DNA of 60,597 nt from Tannerellaceae bacterium. GTDB taxonomy: Bacteria; Bacteroidota; Bacteroidia; Bacteroidales; Tannerellaceae. Both the position numbers and the translations under genes were made by a program. The stretch covers positions 1-60,597 of the forward strand of contig JAITGL010000048.1 in assembly GCA_031280645.1 (NCBI GenBank), written 5' to 3'. A model generated the notes under the pieces. It did no database searches and had not been told where the DNA came from. It saw nothing but the letters and a program-made list of their open reading frames with translations. How positions within the stretch are numbered: the stretch's first letter is position 1; every line of letters begins with the position of its first letter. Positions 9,213 through 18,517 of this stretch are shown piece after piece.

Positions 9213-9809
9213 ATGGAAATTAAGCATGCGGCTTTTGTGATGAGCAATACCGACATAAGCAAGTGCCCGAGCGACGGCAGGCCGGAGTATGCCTTTATTG
9301 GAAGGAGTAACGTGGGTAAATCGTCGCTCATCAATATGCTTACGAATCATAGCGGCCTGGCGATGACGTCGCAAACTCCGGGCAAAACCCAGCTTATCAA
9401 TCATTTTATTGTTAACGGCGAGTGGTATCTGGTAGATTTGCCGGGATACGGTTACGCCCAGCGCGGCAAGTCGAACCGCGAGAAGATGGGGCGGATGATA
9501 GAGTCGTACGTAATGAATCGCGGCGAGCTTGCCAACCTCTTTGTGCTTGTCGACTGCCGCCACGAGCCTCAGGCGATCGACCTTGAGTTTATAAACAGCA
9601 TAGGCGAGCATGGCGTTCCGTTCTCTATCGTGTTCACAAAAACGGATAAGCTTAGCGCCTCCCGGCTTGCCGCCGGCGTATCGGCTTACAAGGCTAAATT
9701 GCTTGAAACCTGGGAGGAGCTTCCTCCGGTGTTCCTAACCTCGGCGGTGCAAAAGTCGGGGCGGGATGAAATACTGAAGTATATAGACCGTATAAACCGG
9801 GGTTTGTAA
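9213..9809 (+). CDS. engB: Ribosome biogenesis GTPase EngB/YihA/YsxC
   Basis: 198 aa, the family's normal length. P-loop GRSNVGKS at 30-37, switch I Thr at 55 (SQTPGKTQ), DLPG at 75-78, and base-recognition TKTDK at 141-145 are all present. TrmE-Era-EngA-like GTPases of this type assist late assembly of the 50S subunit. A terminator follows immediately (9836-9866), so it ends its transcript. The start ATATATATGG has no Shine-Dalgarno sequence, as expected in this phylum. Confidence 0.95.
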   Translation: MEIKHAAFVMSNTDISKCPSDGRPEYAFIGRSNVGKSSLINMLTNHSGLAMTSQTPGKTQLINHFIVNGEWYLVDLPGYGYAQRGKSNREKMGRMIESYVMNRGELANLFVLVDCRHEPQAIDLEFINSIGEHGVPFSIVFTKTDKLSASRLAAGVSAYKAKLLETWEELPPVFLTSAVQKSGRDEILKYIDRINRGL

Positions 9810-9835
9810 TCATTGCAGGCGTAAGGATAATCGAG

Positions 9836-9866
9836 GCCGCGGGATCAACATCCTGCGGCTTTGTTG
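9836..9866 (+). terminator. Rho-independent terminator after engB
   Basis: GCCGCGGGAT (9836-9845) pairs with ATCCTGCGGC (9850-9859) with one G-T pair and a 4-nt loop, followed by TTTGTT. Confidence 0.65.
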
Positions 9867-9949
9867 CGACATGGGGCCCGGCGCCGCCAGGTTTGCGGGA
9901 TTTGCCTATCTTCGCGCCCATTAATCAATCGAATAATTATATATATAAT

Positions 9950-11704
9950 ATGTACAGAACAAAAACCTGCGGAGAATTACGGCCTTCGGATGCCGGGTTA
10001 ACCGTTACGCTGGCCGGCTGGGTTCAGCGCGTAAGGCGAATGGGGGGCATGACGTTTGTAGATTTGCGCGACCGCTACGGCGTCACTCAGCTCGTATTCA
10101 ACATGAGCCACAACGCCGCGCTATGCGAGCAGGCCTCAAAGCTCGGCCGCGAATACGTTATACAGATAGAGGGAACGGTAGAACTTCGCTCGGCGGGCAA
10201 CCTTAACATCCCAACCGGCGAGATAGAGATAATTGTTGCCGGGCTGAACGTCCTGAACCCCGCGTCGACTCCTCCTTTCACGATCGACGACGATACCGAC
10301 GGCGGCGACGACCTGCGGATGAAATACCGCTACCTCGACCTTCGCCGCAACTCCGTACGCTCCAACCTCGAACTCCGCCACCGTATGACAACCGAAGTGC
10401 GGAACTACCTCGACGGCCAGGGATTCATCGAAGTGGAAACGCCGATGCTGATAAGCTCTACTCCGGAGGGAGCCCGCGATTTTGTGGTGCCCTCGCGCAT
10501 GAATCCGGGGCAGTTTTACGCCCTGCCGCAATCGCCTCAAACGTTTAAGCAGCTCCTTATGGTTTCGGGCTTCGACCGATACTTCCAGATAGTGAAATGC
10601 TTTCGCGACGAGGATCTCCGGGCCGACCGCCAGCCCGAATTTACCCAGATAGACTGCGAGATGAGCTTTGTGGAGCAGAACGACGTTCTCAGTATGTTTG
10701 AAGGCATGGCCAAACACCTGTTCCGCACAATTCGCGGCATCAGCTACGCCGATCCGTTTCCCCGCATCACCTGGGCAGAGGCGATGAGAGACTACGGAAC
10801 CGATAAACCCGACCTGCGCTTCGGGATGAAGATCGTAGAGCTTAACGATATTATGCCGGGCCACGGCTTTGCTCCCTTCGACTCCTCGGCCTACATCGGC
10901 GGGATATGCGCTGAAGGCGCCGCCGGCTATACCCGCAAGCAATTAGACGAGCTGACCGACTTTGTACGCCGTCCGCAAATTGGCGGCAAAGCCCTGGTGT
11001 ACGCCCGCGTGGAGCCCGACGGTAATATTAAGTCGAGCGTTGACAAGTTCTATCCGCCCGAAGTTCTCTCCCTGATGCGCGACCGCTTTGAAGCCCGTCC
11101 CGGCGATCTTATCCTCATGATGTGCGGCGACGACGCTATGAAAACGCGCAAGCAGCTTAGCGAACTCCGCCTCGAGATGGGCGCGAGGCTCGGATTGCGC
11201 GATAAAGACGTTTTTGCTTGCCTGTGGGTAATCGACTTCCCGCTGCTTGAATGGAGCGAAGCCGACGGCAGGTTTTACGCCATGCACCATCCTTTCACCT
11301 CTCCCAAGCCCGAAGATATCCGGCTGTTAGACGCCGATCCCGGCGCCGTGAACGCAAATGCCTACGACATGGTAATCAACGGGGTGGAAGTAGGCGGAGG
11401 CTCTATACGCATCCATAACAGCGAGCTTCAGCAAAAGATGTTCCGCCTGCTGGGCTTTACCGACGAGGAGGCTCAGGCGAGGTTTGGTTTCCTTACCAAC
11501 GCCTTCAGGTACGGGGCGCCGCCTCATGGCGGCATCGCCTATGGTTTAGACCGCTGGGTATCGCTTTTCGCCGGCTTAGACTCAATTCGCGATTGCATAG
11601 CTTTCCCGAAGAATACGTCGGGGCGCGACGTTATGATAGACGCGCCGTCGGCGATAGATAAGGGTCAGCTCGACGAGCTTAATCTGTCGATAAATATTAA
11701 ATAG
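9950..11704 (+). CDS. aspS: Aspartyl-tRNA synthetase
   Basis: 584 aa, bacterial-type AspRS length. Order: anticodon-binding OB fold (about 1-105, [21 protein letters not shown]), class II core with motif 1 around [21 protein letters not shown], motif 2 ([18 protein letters not shown]), a GAD insertion (about 285-415), and motif 3 ([16 protein letters not shown]). It charges tRNA-Asp. The open frame could start 19 codons earlier at 9893, but the conserved N-terminus [11 protein letters not shown] and the AT-rich leader point to 9950. The next gene starts at the base right after the stop codon, so they are probably translationally coupled. Confidence 0.96.
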   Translation: MYRTKTCGELRPSDAGLTVTLAGWVQRVRRMGGMTFVDLRDRYGVTQLVFNMSHNAALCEQASKLGREYVIQIEGTVELRSAGNLNIPTGEIEIIVAGLNVLNPASTPPFTIDDDTDGGDDLRMKYRYLDLRRNSVRSNLELRHRMTTEVRNYLDGQGFIEVETPMLISSTPEGARDFVVPSRMNPGQFYALPQSPQTFKQLLMVSGFDRYFQIVKCFRDEDLRADRQPEFTQIDCEMSFVEQNDVLSMFEGMAKHLFRTIRGISYADPFPRITWAEAMRDYGTDKPDLRFGMKIVELNDIMPGHGFAPFDSSAYIGGICAEGAAGYTRKQLDELTDFVRRPQIGGKALVYARVEPDGNIKSSVDKFYPPEVLSLMRDRFEARPGDLILMMCGDDAMKTRKQLSELRLEMGARLGLRDKDVFACLWVIDFPLLEWSEADGRFYAMHHPFTSPKPEDIRLLDADPGAVNANAYDMVINGVEVGGGSIRIHNSELQQKMFRLLGFTDEEAQARFGFLTNAFRYGAPPHGGIAYGLDRWVSLFAGLDSIRDCIAFPKNTSGRDVMIDAPSAIDKGQLDELNLSINIK

Positions 11705-12199
11705 ATGGAGGATGTAGAGATCCGAGGTTTGCGAGCCGGCGAGCCGTACGTTATGGACGACCTGCTGTACGAAGCTATTTACAGGCCGGAAGGCGTTGAT
11801 CCGTACCCGCGCGACATTATTCGCCTTCCGGCCGTTAACGTTTACATCCATAACTTCGGATCTCTTGCGGGCGACCATTGCCTTGTTGCCGAATCAAAAC
11901 AATCAGTTATAGTTGGCGGCGTATGGACGAGGCTTTTATCGGGTCAGACCAAAACCTACGAGTACGTTGAGGCCTCCATCCCCGAACTTGGCATCGGCAT
12001 CTTCCCGGAGTACAGAAGCCGCGGGACAGGAGGGCGGCTAATGCAGGCAATGATAATGCTCCTGCAAGAAAACGGGTACGCCGGCGTTTGCCTTAGCGTT
12101 GACAGGGGTAATTACGCTGTTGGCATGTATCGCAAGCTGGGGTTTGCGATTGTTGGCGAGAATACGGTTGATTATATTATGGAGTTAAGATTTGCTTGA
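11705..12199 (+). CDS. GNAT family N-acetyltransferase
   Basis: 164 aa. The acetyl-CoA binding motif A is visible as GIFPEYRSRGTGGRLMQAM (about 98-117), and the later VDRGNYAVGMYRKLGFAIVG is the usual GNAT C-terminal strand-helix. The substrate cannot be told. Its ATG abuts the aspS stop codon, suggesting co-transcription, but no functional link with AspRS is implied by the sequence. It converges on phoU; no strong terminator is visible in the 104-nt gap. Confidence 0.85.
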   Translation: MEDVEIRGLRAGEPYVMDDLLYEAIYRPEGVDPYPRDIIRLPAVNVYIHNFGSLAGDHCLVAESKQSVIVGGVWTRLLSGQTKTYEYVEASIPELGIGIFPEYRSRGTGGRLMQAMIMLLQENGYAGVCLSVDRGNYAVGMYRKLGFAIVGENTVDYIMELRFA

Positions 12200-12303
12200 A
12201 CCGCGGTTGTTGTAATATTCAATCGGTATCGCCGGAGATTATTGCACGGTAATCGCGGCTCAAGGCAATTCTTAATGGGATGAAACCGGGGCTTAACGGC
12301 GGT

Positions 12304-12963
12304 CTACTTTTGATGCTTCAGAACCTTGGCATCTACATAGAATACAATCTCTTCCACAATATTGCTGCAATGATCGCCTATACGTTCGAGCTTGCGTATA
12401 AGCAGCATTGTTTTCAGTCCGCAGCGTATCATGGCAGGGTTATTGCGGAGGTATTCCTCCAGGATATTGATAGATCGGCGGTAAATCAAATCAATCTCAT
12501 CGTCTTTTGACAGTATGCGGCCGGATAGCTGGGTATCTTCGGAATAGAAAGCCGTGAAGCTGTCTGACAGCATTGTACGCAGTATGCCGAACATGTCGTC
12601 GCATTGCAAATTTTTCATGATGGAGGGGTCGATGGTTGTACAGTCGGAGTCGATAACATGCCGGGCTATTCCCTCGGCAAAGTCGCCAATACGTTCGAGT
12701 GTGATGCTAATCTTGATGAGCGAAAGCACTAAGCGGAGGTCTATGGCCACGGGGGCGTAGAGGGCGATATAGTTCTCGCAATCGCTGTCGATTTTAAGCT
12801 CAAAGGCATCTACTCGTTTTTCGCGGCTTATAATCTCGCGTGCGAGCTCCATATCGCCGTTTGAAAATGCCTGCTCTGATTTTTCGAGCTGCGACATTAC
12901 GAGTAGCCACATTTGGCTCACTTCGTCTTTTAGAGCCTGTAATTCTTTTTCTGTATGTTTCAT
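12304..12963 (-). CDS. phoU: Phosphate signalling regulator PhoU
   Basis: 219 aa with the two-fold repeat of three-helix bundles typical of PhoU. Acidic metal-binding signatures are visible in each half (SLIKISITLERIGDFAEGIAR and TMLLIRKLERIGDHCSNIVEE, i.e. ERIGDxxxxI). PhoU couples Pst transporter activity to repression of the Pho sensor kinase. It is the last gene of the porin-pstSCAB-phoU operon and begins 3 nt after pstB ends. No PhoR/PhoB genes are in the window. Confidence 0.94.
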   Translation of the reverse strand: MKHTEKELQALKDEVSQMWLLVMSQLEKSEQAFSNGDMELAREIISREKRVDAFELKIDSDCENYIALYAPVAIDLRLVLSLIKISITLERIGDFAEGIARHVIDSDCTTIDPSIMKNLQCDDMFGILRTMLSDSFTAFYSEDTQLSGRILSKDDEIDLIYRRSINILEEYLRNNPAMIRCGLKTMLLIRKLERIGDHCSNIVEEIVFYVDAKVLKHQK

Positions 12964-12966
12964 TCT

Positions 12967-13713
12967 TTAGCCAAATCTTCCTGTTATATAATTCTGAGTT
13001 TCGACCTTTTCGGGGTTAAGAAACATCTTTTTGGTTTCGCTGTACTCAACGAGTTCGCCCAGCATGAAGAAGCCGGTTTTGTTGCTAACGCGGGCGGCCT
13101 GCTGCATGTTGTGGGTGACGATCACGATGGTATATTCCTTTTTAAGAACATGAATAAGTTCTTCGATTTTAGAGGTGGAGATAGGATCGAGGGCCGAAGC
13201 AGGTTCGTCCATCAGCAGTATGGAGGGCGAGACGGCCAGCGCACGGGCTATGCAGAGCCTCTGCTGTTGTCCGCCGGATAGCTCGAAGGCCGATTTCTTC
13301 AGCTTGTCTTTCACCTCGTCCCACAATGCGGCCGATTTGAGCGACTCTTCTACCCTGTGGGCAATGAATGATTTGTTGCTAACGTCGTTAACCCTCAAGC
13401 CGTAGGCCACGTTTTCAAATATGGACTTCGGAAACGGATTGGGCTTTTGGAATACCATTCCTACTTTCTTCCGCAGATCGTCAACCTGCACCGTTTTTCG
13501 ATAGATATTTTCGCCGTCAACCAAACATTCGCCCGTGAGCCGTGTTCCTTCAATCAAATCGTTCATGCGATTAAAAAGACGGAGGAAAGTTGACTTTCCG
13601 CATCCCGACGGACCTATGAAAGCGGTTACGGTATGCGGTTCTATGCGTATGCTAACGTTTTTCAGAGCATGGAAGGCTCCGTAATAAAAGTTGATCTCTT
13701 TTGTTTCAATCAT
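12967..13713 (-). CDS. pstB: Phosphate ABC transporter ATP-binding protein PstB
   Basis: About 248 aa. Walker [11 protein letters not shown]-loop [13 protein letters not shown], signature LSGGQQQR, Walker [10 protein letters not shown] and switch His in IVTHNMQQ are all present. It energises phosphate import with PstA and PstC. An alternative start at 13728 overlaps the pstA stop as TAATG and would add five residues (MCNGI); the family N-terminus favours [12 protein letters not shown] at 13713, but the overlap makes the longer form possible. Confidence 0.95.
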   Translation of the reverse strand: MIETKEINFYYGAFHALKNVSIRIEPHTVTAFIGPSGCGKSTFLRLFNRMNDLIEGTRLTGECLVDGENIYRKTVQVDDLRKKVGMVFQKPNPFPKSIFENVAYGLRVNDVSNKSFIAHRVEESLKSAALWDEVKDKLKKSAFELSGGQQQRLCIARALAVSPSILLMDEPASALDPISTSKIEELIHVLKKEYTIVIVTHNMQQAARVSNKTGFFMLGELVEYSETKKMFLNPEKVETQNYITGRFG

Positions 13714-13727
13714 AATACCGTTACACA

Positions 13728-14582
13728 TTAATCTGTTTTTACTTTGCCGCCGAAATACCTGCGCAGCAAGCCGGCAAGCATGTTCATCAGCAATACGATT
13801 ACGATAAGCACTAGCGCGGTACCGTAAGCAATCGGGCGCGAGGCTTCGATGTCGGTACCACTGGTTGCCACAACGTAAAGGTGGTACGGCAATGCCATCG
13901 CCTGGTCGAAGATACTCTGCGGCAATCGGGGCAGGAAGTAGGCCGCTACGGTAAAAAGTATAGGAGCCGTTTCGCCCGATACCCGTCCGATAGAAAGAAT
14001 AAGTCCGGTTACAATATTGGGGAAGGCCATCGGGAGAGTAACTCGCCTTATCGTTTGCAACCGGCTGGCTCCAAGCGCAAGACTACCGCTGCGGAACGAT
14101 TGCGGAATGGCCTTCAGAGCCTCCTCTGTTGTCCGTATTATTAAAGGAAGGATAAGTAGGCCGAGGGTAAAAGATCCGGCCACGATAGAGTCGCCGAAGC
14201 CGAACGTATTTACAAACAGCGCCATGCCGAACAGTCCGAATACGATCGACGGAATCCCGCTAAGATTGTTCGTCATGATGCGTATAACCTTTACAATCCA
14301 GCCGTTGCCGGCATACTCATTCATGTAAATGCCCGACATTATTCCTACGGGAAATGCAAACACAATGCTGCCGATTACCAGGCAGAGCGTTCCCACGATG
14401 GCAGGCCAGATTCCGCCGCCGGTCATGCCGTTGGTCGGCGCCGTTGTAAGAAACTCCCAGCTTATTGTTCCCGCGCCGCGATATATGATGAAGCCGAGAA
14501 TCCAGAGGAGTATTCCGACAACTACCAGGCTGAGGATGCGGAAAACGGCGAATGCTATTTTCTGTTTTACTCGTTTGTTCAT
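13728..14582 (-). CDS. pstA: Phosphate ABC transporter permease PstA
   Basis: 284 aa, standard PstA length, six predicted membrane helices and the BPD_transp_1 EAA loop ([32 protein letters not shown]). It forms the channel with PstC. Its start overlaps the pstC stop by 4 nt (ATGA), and its stop overlaps the possible pstB start. It lacks the large insertion seen in PstC here. Confidence 0.95.
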   Translation of the reverse strand: MNKRVKQKIAFAVFRILSLVVVGILLWILGFIIYRGAGTISWEFLTTAPTNGMTGGGIWPAIVGTLCLVIGSIVFAFPVGIMSGIYMNEYAGNGWIVKVIRIMTNNLSGIPSIVFGLFGMALFVNTFGFGDSIVAGSFTLGLLILPLIIRTTEEALKAIPQSFRSGSLALGASRLQTIRRVTLPMAFPNIVTGLILSIGRVSGETAPILFTVAAYFLPRLPQSIFDQAMALPYHLYVVATSGTDIEASRPIAYGTALVLIVIVLLMNMLAGLLRRYFGGKVKTD

Positions 14583-15790
14583 AAGCCTTTGTTCAATTGT
14601 TTCTTTGCAATAAGCTCAGCCGATATGCTTACAATCATTGTTATCACAAACAATACGCATCCCAGCATGAATAGCGACTGATAATGTGTTCCGCCCGCCG
14701 GCGCCTCCCCGAGCTCGGCCGCGATAGTGGCCGGAATGGTGCGCACCGACTGGAATAGCGATTTCGGCATCACGGCAGCGTTTCCGGTGACCATCAAAAC
14801 GGCCATCGTTTCGCCCGTGGCTCTCCCTATACCCAGTACCACGGCAGCCATGATGCCCGACGAAGCGTATGGAACTATAACACGATAAATTGTTTGCCAA
14901 TGGGTTGCCCCCAGAGCCAAGCTGGCCTCGCGCATGGCCTTCGGAGTGGCTCGCATGGCGTCTTCAGCGATTGTGATTATGGTGGGCAATGCCATGATTG
15001 CCAGGATAAGGCTGCCGGCAAGAGCCGTTTCGCCAACAGGTAAGCCAAGCGTTCGCTGTATCAGGGGAACAAGTACCACCAGACCGAAAAATCCGTAAAC
15101 TACCGACGGGATCCCGGCCAGCAGCTCGATAGCGGGCTTCAGCATTTTCCGCATCCTGTCGTCGGCAAGCTCAGAAAGATAAACGGCAACGCCAAGGCCC
15201 AGCGGCAACGCTATAAGTATGGCAAAAATGCTAACCCAAAGCGTGCCCATTATCAACGGAAAAACTCCAAATTGAGCCGCCGGGGTCGACACAGGCATCC
15301 ACTCTGCACCCAAAAAGAAGCTCAGCGGCGAAACGGTTTGTATCGGAAGCAGTCGCACCGAGGCATTATCGGCTGGAGCGTATCGCTCAGGTAAAAAGGC
15401 AAGTATGTTGGGATCGGCGGCAATCGTCTCGCCCAGCTTTTGAGGTAGGAGCGCGTAGTCTTCGCCCAGCTCGGTGTCGGTATAAAGTGAAAAGATTTCG
15501 TCGAAGCGGAACGGAACAATCTCCGCATCATCGCCGCCAACCTCTTTCCAATTTGTATAGGCATAATCGAAAATTTCTTTGATCTGACGAGCGTCAAGCG
15601 AATTAACCGGGTTAGATGAGTTGACCGCCAAAACGTACCCCTTCTCAATTTGCGAGCTGCGGAAAAGGCCGAAGCCTTCCTTAAACAAAAAGATTATAAT
15701 CAGAAGGATAGCAAGGCTTGTAACGCTTCCGCTCAATGTAAACAATGCCTGCGCTATCCGTTCTGTTATGTGCCGAATCGTTTTTCGCAT
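14579..15790 (-). CDS. pstC: Phosphate ABC transporter permease PstC with PstS-like periplasmic insertion
   Basis: 403 aa, about 100 aa longer than the enterobacterial protein. TM1 lies at about 20-40 and the permease core at about 170-403 (EAA loop EDAMRATPKAMREASLALGA). Between them, residues about 50-155 are an extra periplasmic segment. Within it, VLAV...NPVNSL...IKEIF...TNWKEVGGDDAEIVPF aligns with the neighbouring PstS at residues 102-144 (LAV...NKVNSL...LEGIF...TNWKDVGGDDLKIIPY); by hand about half of some 42 positions are identical. The segment is probably a captured piece of a binding protein. Whether it binds phosphate or docks PstS is unknown. Confidence 0.94.
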   Translation of the reverse strand: MRKTIRHITERIAQALFTLSGSVTSLAILLIIIFLFKEGFGLFRSSQIEKGYVLAVNSSNPVNSLDARQIKEIFDYAYTNWKEVGGDDAEIVPFRFDEIFSLYTDTELGEDYALLPQKLGETIAADPNILAFLPERYAPADNASVRLLPIQTVSPLSFFLGAEWMPVSTPAAQFGVFPLIMGTLWVSIFAILIALPLGLGVAVYLSELADDRMRKMLKPAIELLAGIPSVVYGFFGLVVLVPLIQRTLGLPVGETALAGSLILAIMALPTIITIAEDAMRATPKAMREASLALGATHWQTIYRVIVPYASSGIMAAVVLGIGRATGETMAVLMVTGNAAVMPKSLFQSVRTIPATIAAELGEAPAGGTHYQSLFMLGCVLFVITMIVSISAELIAKKQLNKGL

Positions 15791-15794
15791 TTTT

Positions 15795-16610
15795 TTATTT
15801 TACGGGGATGAAACCAATCTCGGCCACGATCTTCTGTCCTTCGGCCGAGAGAAGATAGTCGATAAACGGCTTCGCACGCGCTTCGGAGCGGCTCGAATAA
15901 TAATATAGCAGCGGACGCACAATCGGATATGTCCCATCTTTGGCCGAAGCAACCGCGGGCTTTACGGGCCCATCGCCGGCCTTTAACGACACTCCCAGAG
16001 CTTTTACGTCTTTATTTAAATATGCCAGCCCAACATATCCAATCGCGCCACGCGTTTGGCTTATCGACTGGATGATGGCCCCGGTGGCTGGCATGCTCAT
16101 GATACCATTCACGTAGTTGCGATTGCGCAGAACGCTTTCTTTGAAAAACTCGTACGTGCCCGACGATGTTTCGCGAGCATAAGGAATAATCTTCAGATCA
16201 TCGCCGCCAACGTCTTTCCAATTCGTGATTTTTCCGGTGAATATTCCCTCAAGCTGCTCGCGAGCGAGGCTGTTTACTTTGTTCGACGGATGTACAATTA
16301 CTGCTAAAGCGTCGTAGGCTGCCGTTATCTCCTTTACCGATTTGCCTCCATCCTGGAGTTTTTGCCTTTCGTCGAATTTTATTTTGCGCGACGACTGCGC
16401 TATGTCTGTCGTACCCTCTATCAGCGCGGCAATACCTACGCCGCTGCCGCCGCCGGTAACTGTTACCGTTGCCGAAGGCCTCGTCTTCATGAAAACTTCG
16501 GCCGTTTTTTGCGAAAGCGGAAGCATCGTGTCCGATCCTTTTATTTTCTGAGCCTCTAAGCTCAATACAATGCCAGCGGCAAATGCCAGCGCTAAGATCA
16601 TTTTTTTCAT
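15795..16610 (-). CDS. pstS: Phosphate-binding protein PstS
   Basis: 271 aa with a Sec signal peptide (MKKMILALAFAAG...EAQ). The periplasmic binding protein type 2 fold carries phosphate-contact motifs: KGSDTMLPL near the mature N-terminus, GGGSGVGIAALIEGTTDIAQSSR at about 53-75, and RETSSGTYEFF at about 146-156. It hands phosphate to PstC/A. It starts the pst cassette, 38 nt after the porin gene; no terminator separates them, so the porin and pst genes are likely one operon. Confidence 0.95.
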   Translation of the reverse strand: MKKMILALAFAAGIVLSLEAQKIKGSDTMLPLSQKTAEVFMKTRPSATVTVTGGGSGVGIAALIEGTTDIAQSSRKIKFDERQKLQDGGKSVKEITAAYDALAVIVHPSNKVNSLAREQLEGIFTGKITNWKDVGGDDLKIIPYARETSSGTYEFFKESVLRNRNYVNGIMSMPATGAIIQSISQTRGAIGYVGLAYLNKDVKALGVSLKAGDGPVKPAVASAKDGTYPIVRPLLYYYSSRSEARAKPFIDYLLSAEGQKIVAEIGFIPVK

Positions 16611-16648
16611 GTCATTTCATATTTAAATGTTTAAACCTTTTTGAATAA

Positions 16649-17971
16649 TTAGAATTTGTACTGAAGCCGGAGCGTAAACACATTATCGCTCCTGTCGGCC
16701 TCATATCCGCTAAGATTTGCCGAGGTTTCGTTGCGAGTAAAATCGCAGTAGGCCGTTAGTCGCAGCGCAGGATTTATGCGCCAAAAAATTCCGCCGCCAA
16801 GATTGTACATGGTAATGTCGCCACGGCCGGTTGCGCTGCCTTCGGCCCCAACCCCATCGCCTTTAACGTTGGCGTTCGGATCGTAGAAATCGTATTTTAC
16901 TACTGCGGTTAGAGGTAATGAACCAAGATCTTGCGCAACCGTTACATAGGCTCCCGACAAGTGCCGCATGTAGATGTTGGCCGGAGCGGGAAGCGAGTTG
17001 AACTTAAAGTCGTAAGCCCCGGATGCGTTGCCTGGATGCAGTCCGCCGATGTATTCGCATCGCAACTGAGTTAAGCCTGCGGCGGTGATTATTCCGTAGC
17101 GCAAATCAACGCCGAAGTAACGCCTCGGCGAGTAGCTTCCGATACGATTGGAGCTGTTGGCGTCGGGCACAAATCTACCGTTGCTCATTACAAATACCGA
17201 GCTGTCGTTCCTGAAAACGCCTCCGAGGTATGCAGATAATCCACCGCCGATTTGAGAATTGTTCCCCAGAGTAAGTTCGCCCGAAAGATGGGCTATGAAA
17301 TCCATTCGCGAAACCATTTGAGGGCGGATTCCGTTGCCGACAAACAATCCCGCTTCAAGCTTTATCACATTCAAGGCCGATGATTTGGCAGGTTGCAGCG
17401 TTAGCATAACGCCCAGGTCGCGCTCGTCGGGAAATAGCGATTGCATGATCCGAGATCGTTCGGGCGATTCGCGCCGCGACGACGACCATGAAATCTCATG
17501 CCCAAACGGACGGTCGAATACCCCAGCCTTTAGCGAATTAGTGCCAAACGCCGGATCTTTCACCTGCAAATAAACGTCTTTGAATGTAACAACGTTCCGA
17601 TCGCTTGCGATCCCCTTGTCGGTAACGTCAATCTGCACAACTCCGGTTGCGATCCCATCTTCGTACAACAGCTTAAGCCGTCCGCGACGGATGCCAAAGC
17701 GGCCGTAATCCTTGCGCTCCGATTGTTCCCATGAGTTGGCGCGGTTAGCCAGCTTAAAGTTAATGCCGTCGGCGTCGGGCTCCGCGTATTGAAATTGCGT
17801 TTGGATATAGCCCGAAACCTTAAACTTTTGCAGTAGCCTCACTGCATTCTCCATGTTATCCGCTCTCATCTCCAATCTCTCAACAGGCGTAGGCTCTGCC
17901 TCTTGCGCCCAAATAGCGTTTCCTCCCACGAGGAACGGGATAAGCGCAACGATAATCTTTATTTTTTTCAT
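16649..17971 (-). CDS. Phosphate-selective porin (OprO/OprP type)
   Basis: About 440 aa. The signal peptide is MKKIKIIVALIPFLVGGNAIWAQ, followed by a short coiled segment (ERLEMRADNMENAVRLLQ) typical of the N-terminus of trimeric OprP-like porins. The rest is a long beta-barrel ending ...VFTLRLQYKF with a C-terminal Phe. Family Porin_O_P. It should carry phosphate or polyphosphate over the outer membrane before PstS takes over. An upstream TTG at 17980 is in frame, but the ATG at 17971 fits the signal peptide. It is the first gene of the pst operon, with its own -7 box and a putative Pho box. Confidence 0.88.
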   Translation of the reverse strand: MKKIKIIVALIPFLVGGNAIWAQEAEPTPVERLEMRADNMENAVRLLQKFKVSGYIQTQFQYAEPDADGINFKLANRANSWEQSERKDYGRFGIRRGRLKLLYEDGIATGVVQIDVTDKGIASDRNVVTFKDVYLQVKDPAFGTNSLKAGVFDRPFGHEISWSSSRRESPERSRIMQSLFPDERDLGVMLTLQPAKSSALNVIKLEAGLFVGNGIRPQMVSRMDFIAHLSGELTLGNNSQIGGGLSAYLGGVFRNDSSVFVMSNGRFVPDANSSNRIGSYSPRRYFGVDLRYGIITAAGLTQLRCEYIGGLHPGNASGAYDFKFNSLPAPANIYMRHLSGAYVTVAQDLGSLPLTAVVKYDFYDPNANVKGDGVGAEGSATGRGDITMYNLGGGIFWRINPALRLTAYCDFTRNETSANLSGYEADRSDNVFTLRLQYKF

Positions 17972-18005
17972 TCTGCTCAATGTAATTCCGTAAAAGTTAA
18001 TGCAA

Positions 18006-18013
18006 CAAAGGTA
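18006..18013 (-). promoter_or_regulatory. -7 promoter box of the porin-pst-phoU operon
   Basis: The minus strand reads TACCTTTG, about 35 nt upstream of the porin ATG. A good -33 element is not visible, which fits an activated promoter. Confidence 0.6.
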
Positions 18014-18044
18014 TGGGGGTGGAATTACGCAGAAGTTGCAATAA

Positions 18045-18061
18045 TGTTACGAAGCTGTTAA
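18045..18061 (-). promoter_or_regulatory. Putative Pho box (two TTAACA-like repeats)
   Basis: On the minus strand TTAACA and TAACAT lie 11 bp apart (TTAACAGCTTCGTAACAT), centred roughly 50 nt upstream of the inferred start site. Direct repeats of about 6-7 bp with 11-bp spacing are the known form of PhoB/PhoP boxes in other phyla (TTAACA in Bacillus). The position upstream of a pst operon is the main support. Confidence 0.4.
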
Positions 18062-18079
18062 AAGCATTTCAGAGAGCCC

Positions 18080-18113
18080 CTTGTATCCCCCTCGCTTTTC
18101 CGAGAGATACAAG
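18080..18113. terminator. Hairpin after vanZ-like gene
   Basis: CTTGTATC (18080-18087) pairs with GATACAAG (18106-18113), with inner CTCG/CGAG. No adjacent U-tract is present on the minus strand, so this may be a 3'-end stabilising hairpin rather than a true terminator. Confidence 0.35.
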
Positions 18114-18121
18114 CGATCAAA

Positions 18122-18517
18122 TCACCTCTTTTTAATAATCCACGGGCGCAGCGCGAACCATACGAACAGCGATCCCGCTGTTACGCCGAGGCAATTGCAA
18201 GCCAAGTCAAGCCAATCGCCGGTGCGGATTGTGGAAGCGTATGTCTGACCAATCTCGATAAGCGCGCCGAATATGACAGGAGCTATTACGGCACCGATTA
18301 TCGCATGTCGGACAGGAAGTTTGGCCGATCGCCTGTGGTTATACAAAAATTCGATCCAAAGCGTTGCGCTTACGCCTGCGTACATGCAGAAGTGTACAAC
18401 TTTATCTACTCCCTCAAACAGTAGTAGTCCGTCGGCTTTAATATTTTGGAATGACAGGATAACGATCGCAACAAGTACTGCAATAGAGAAAGGATATTGC
18501 TTCGGATATCTTAGCAT
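18122..18517 (-). CDS. VanZ-like family membrane protein
   Basis: 131 aa, four predicted membrane helices. The VanZ-like pattern is visible: KVVHFCMYAG (about 38-47), IEIGQTYASTIRTGDWLDLACNCLGVTAGS (about 86-115). The family is named for a teicoplanin-resistance gene, but most members have no known role. Its start overlaps the sufS stop by 7 nt, so it is co-transcribed with sufS; the overlap alone does not imply a joint function. Confidence 0.82.
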   Translation of the reverse strand: MLRYPKQYPFSIAVLVAIVILSFQNIKADGLLLFEGVDKVVHFCMYAGVSATLWIEFLYNHRRSAKLPVRHAIIGAVIAPVIFGALIEIGQTYASTIRTGDWLDLACNCLGVTAGSLFVWFALRPWIIKKR

